Positions 16,077 to 18,396 of a stretch of 18,396 nt of DNA are shown here, piece by piece; within the stretch, counting starts at the first letter, position 1, and the number at the start of each line of letters is the position of its first letter. A program made the position numbers and the translations under genes. Origin of the DNA: Caryophanales bacterium UBA4100 (GTDB lineage Bacteria; Bacillota; Bacilli; Paenibacillales; UBA4045); assembly GCA_002383285.1 (NCBI GenBank), contig DFXU01000015.1:1-18396 (forward strand), given 5' to 3'. Under the pieces are notes generated by a model. The model did no database searches and was not told where the DNA came from. It saw nothing but the letters and a program-made list of their open reading frames with translations.

Positions 16077-17059
16077 TCCCTATAACCATTCGGATGTTTG
16101 CTATGCCAATTCCATGCATCTTGAACTAGAGTATTCACATTATCCTTGTGTGGGTTCCAGCCGAGCTCCCTCTTAATCTTATCCGAGGATGCGATTAGGA
16201 CAGCAGGGTCTCCTGCACGACGATCAACGATTACCGCCGGGATAGGATGGCCTGTGACCTTACGTGCAACTTCAACCATCTCTAGGACGGAATACCCGCT
16301 TCCACTCCCCAGGTTATATACATCACTTTGTCCACCGTTACGTAATTTGTTCAGAGCGAGAATGTGCGCATTAGCTAGATCTGAGACATGTAGATAATCG
16401 CGTACACAGGTTCCATCCTTGGTTGGGTAATCACTTCCATAGATGGATATGTATTCGCGCTGACCGAGCGGTACCTGGAGTATGAGTGGGATCAGATGAG
16501 TTTCGGGATCGTGATCCTCTCCGATCTTACCATTCTCATGAGCTCCAGCTGCATTAAAGTAGCGAAGCGCGACATACTTGATCCCATGGGCTATATCGAA
16601 CCAATGCATCATCCGTTCCATCGCAAGCTTGGTCTCACCATAAGTGCTTGTAGGTAATGTTCGGTCGGATTCAACGATCGGAACCTGCTCAGGCTCTCCG
16701 TAGGTTGCGGCAGTTGAGGAGAAGACAATATTCTTCACACCATATCGATTCATCTGCTCTAATAAACATAAGTTCCCATACACATTATTATGGTAATATT
16801 CGTAAGGCTCCTTCATACTAGCTCCTACGAGAGAATTTGCTGCAAAATGAATGACACCATCGATCTTATTCTCAGTGAATACCTGATCCATAATTGCACG
16901 ATCCCGGATATCACCTACATAGAGTCTGCCTCCTAATATGGCATTCCGATGACCTTGCTGAAGATTATCAATAATGACTACATCTTCATCATGCTTTAAT
17001 AGCTCAGCTACACAGTGGGAACCGATATATCCTGCACCTCCTGTAACAAGTATTGTCAT
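16073..17059 (-). CDS. galE: UDP-glucose 4-epimerase
   Basis: A 328-residue NAD-dependent short-chain dehydrogenase that interconverts UDP-galactose and UDP-glucose, closing the Leloir pathway and supplying UDP-sugars for surface polymers. The Rossmann motif GGAGYIG (7-13), the active-site SSTAATYG (114-121; Thr116 at the position of E. coli Ser124), and the catalytic pair Tyr140-Lys144 in YGETK are all present. Further family marks are LRYFNAAGAH, DGTCVRDYLHVSDL and YNLGSGSGYSVLE. Length is standard. ATG 17059 has GGAGGTG 10 bases upstream and overlaps the galK stop (ATGA). Confidence 0.96.
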   Translation of the reverse strand: MTILVTGGAGYIGSHCVAELLKHDEDVVIIDNLQQGHRNAILGGRLYVGDIRDRAIMDQVFTENKIDGVIHFAANSLVGASMKEPYEYYHNNVYGNLCLLEQMNRYGVKNIVFSSTAATYGEPEQVPIVESDRTLPTSTYGETKLAMERMMHWFDIAHGIKYVALRYFNAAGAHENGKIGEDHDPETHLIPLILQVPLGQREYISIYGSDYPTKDGTCVRDYLHVSDLANAHILALNKLRNGGQSDVYNLGSGSGYSVLEMVEVARKVTGHPIPAVIVDRRAGDPAVLIASSDKIKRELGWNPHKDNVNTLVQDAWNWHSKHPNGYRE

Positions 17060-18231
17060 GATGCCTGCACCTCCTTAACGCCATCGCCAATATCACATAC
17101 ATAGAAAGCCGGGACAAGACTCGTTTCTTGCGTGTATTGCTCACCTACGCTCTTAATGAAATTGTCAATATAATCTTCATGAACAAGTGAGACGGTACAG
17201 CCCCCGAAGCCAGCGCCTGTCATACGAGAGCCGAGAACGCCAGGCATCTGAAGTGCAGCATCTACCATACTATCTAATTCTTTGCCGGTCACTTCATACA
17301 GATGCTGTAACGAACGATGAGAGGCAATCATTAATTGACCGAAGGCTTCCAAATCATTATCCTCAAGCACCTTAATGGATTGGCGTACACGATCGATCTC
17401 TTCTATAACATGTCTCGCTCTTCTACGAATGATTTCTTCGAGAATCAGATGTTCATTTGCGTTGTATTGGTCTAAATTGATCTGACCTAATAAAGTCATG
17501 TCAGGAAATTGTGCTTGTAAGTATCGTACCGCTTGCTCACATTGAGAGCGTCTTGTATTATATTCGGATTCTACCAGTCCACGACGTTTGTTCGTATTAC
17601 CAATCACAATCTTGTAAGAACCACTATGGAATGGCACATGCTTAAATTCTAATGTGTCGCACATCAGTAGAATTGCATGATCCTTCTTACCATTGGCGAC
17701 AGCGAATTGATCCATAATACCACAATTAACTCCGATAAATTTATTCTCTGCCTCCTGAGCAATGAGTGAAAGCTTCACCGTATCAATGGGATGACCTTCC
17801 ATGCTTAGCAATCCATAGCCGGTAACCACTTCAATGGATGCTGATGAGGATAAGCCAGAGCCGTTCGGAATCTTGCCACTGAATAGAATATCATAACCGC
17901 CAATGGTGTACCCATGCTGTTGAAGGTAATAAACGACACCCTTCGGATAGTTCATCCAGTCGTCCTTTGTTTCATATTGAAGCCTGTCTAAATCAATGGT
18001 TGCAGATAATTCGAAGTTCGCAGACGCCAATCCGAGCTTGCGATCATCGCGCTTACGAATAAGCATTGTTGTTCCGAAAGTTAATGCAGCAGGAAATACA
18101 TAGCCCCCATTGTAGTCGGTATGCTCTCCAATTAAATTCACCCGACCTGGCGCATGGAATACTCGAATTGTGTCGTCGGTCCCTCCGAAGGCATGAATAA
18201 ATTGATGCTTGAGTTCGATGATTTCATTCAT
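17056..18231 (-). CDS. galK: Galactokinase
   Basis: A 391-residue GHMP-family kinase that makes galactose-1-phosphate from galactose and ATP, the first Leloir step. All three signatures are present: GRVNLIGEHTDYNGG (29-43), the phosphate-binding loop PNGSGLSSSAS (122-132) and GSRMTGAGFGGCTVSLV (334-350). The catalytic base is Asp174 in CGIMDQF. Length matches bacterial GalK. ATG 18231 has GGGAGTG about 10 bases upstream. It is the first gene of the galKET operon, whose promoter should lie in 18232-18396. Confidence 0.96.
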   Translation of the reverse strand: MNEIIELKHQFIHAFGGTDDTIRVFHAPGRVNLIGEHTDYNGGYVFPAALTFGTTMLIRKRDDRKLGLASANFELSATIDLDRLQYETKDDWMNYPKGVVYYLQQHGYTIGGYDILFSGKIPNGSGLSSSASIEVVTGYGLLSMEGHPIDTVKLSLIAQEAENKFIGVNCGIMDQFAVANGKKDHAILLMCDTLEFKHVPFHSGSYKIVIGNTNKRRGLVESEYNTRRSQCEQAVRYLQAQFPDMTLLGQINLDQYNANEHLILEEIIRRRARHVIEEIDRVRQSIKVLEDNDLEAFGQLMIASHRSLQHLYEVTGKELDSMVDAALQMPGVLGSRMTGAGFGGCTVSLVHEDYIDNFIKSVGEQYTQETSLVPAFYVCDIGDGVKEVQAS

Positions 18232-18262
18232 AAATTGAACACTCCCTAATGTTAGTAATGAG

Positions 18263-18284
18263 CAGTATTATTGATATCAGTATA
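18263..18284 (-). promoter_or_regulatory. Candidate gal operon -10 box with flanking CAGTAT direct repeat
   Basis: On the minus strand TATACT (18279-18284) is a good -10 box 47 bases before the galK ATG, with no clear -35 box. CAGTAT occurs twice on the plus strand, at 18263-18268 and 18278-18283, 15 bp apart, the second overlapping the -10 box. A protein bound to the pair would block or adjust this promoter. No catabolite-repression (cre) site was recognised. Confidence 0.3.
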
Positions 18285-18332
18285 CGTCATAAGGAATCAT
18301 TGTTCTATGGAGGCATGCAATTTGCACATGGA

Positions 18333-18396
18333 TTAATGTCATATTTCTGTTATAGTTTGATACCTAATCTTAACTATAACAGAAATATGACATTAA
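18333..18396. repeat. Perfect 25-bp inverted repeat upstream of galK, ending at the window edge
   Basis: Left arm 18333-18357 and right arm 18372-18396 are exact reverse complements, 25 of 25 bases, around a 14-base loop (18358-18371). Arms start TTAATGTCATATTTCTG and are AT-rich. The right arm ends on the last base of the window, so the true length cannot be seen. It could be a hairpin, a large operator, part of a terminator or small mobile repeat, or an assembly fold-back at a contig end. Confidence 0.9.

Noticed and set aside
18232..18396. Catabolite-repression (cre) site in the gal upstream region
   Set aside because: No stretch fits the cre consensus well enough by eye.

Overview
The window reads as chromosomal DNA of a low-to-mid GC Bacillales bacterium, most likely Paenibacillus or a close relative. 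The reasons are strong AGGAGG-type ribosome binding sites with frequent TTG and GTG starts, a class A penicillin-binding protein with a fibronectin-III and Asn/Gly-rich tail, a YesM/YesN-type two-component pair, an AraC-type sugar regulator and the Firmicute-type (family 2) GalT. This is inference from gene content, not a database match. No rRNA, tRNA, CRISPR array, transposase or integrase was found.

Layout. Positions 2-1006 hold the 3' end of a class A PBP gene, cut by the left edge. Next is a DMT/EamA transporter (1079-1981), convergent with an AraC-family regulator (2003-2869) across a hairpin terminator. The regulator is divergent from a family-4 glycosidase of the MelA type (3018-4316), which ends in a clear terminator. 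A sensor kinase and response regulator (4481-7745) follow. The stretch 7746-8369 holds a decayed small gene on the minus strand (7820-8211) and a possible 16-codon leader ORF (8315-8365). A five-gene plus-strand operon follows: ABC ATPase, lipoprotein adaptor, large FtsX-type permease, second ABC ATPase carrying an AbrB-like tail, and a YdcF/DUF218 membrane protein (8370-14504). The right end is a minus-strand galK-galE-galT operon (18231 down to 14499), with 4-nt gene overlaps, whose upstream DNA contains a perfect 25-bp inverted repeat that ends exactly at the window edge.

How the genes fit together. The MelA-type enzyme would release galactose from alpha-galactosides such as melibiose. GalK, GalT and GalE then take galactose through the Leloir pathway to UDP-glucose and glucose-1-phosphate. 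The AraC regulator is the obvious local candidate to control melA. The YesM/YesN pair looks like a sugar-responsive system, but no sugar transporter lies in the window, so its target is unknown. The ABC operon resembles MacB/BceAB-type export or mechanotransmission systems. It is unusual in pairing two different ATPases with one permease polypeptide that carries two FtsX units.

The points most worth a second look are the edge inverted repeat, the ABC-AbrB fusion, the degraded gene at 7820-8211, the leader ORF before the ABC operon, and the palindromes in the melA and kinase promoter regions. I did not find a clearly new defence or mobile system.
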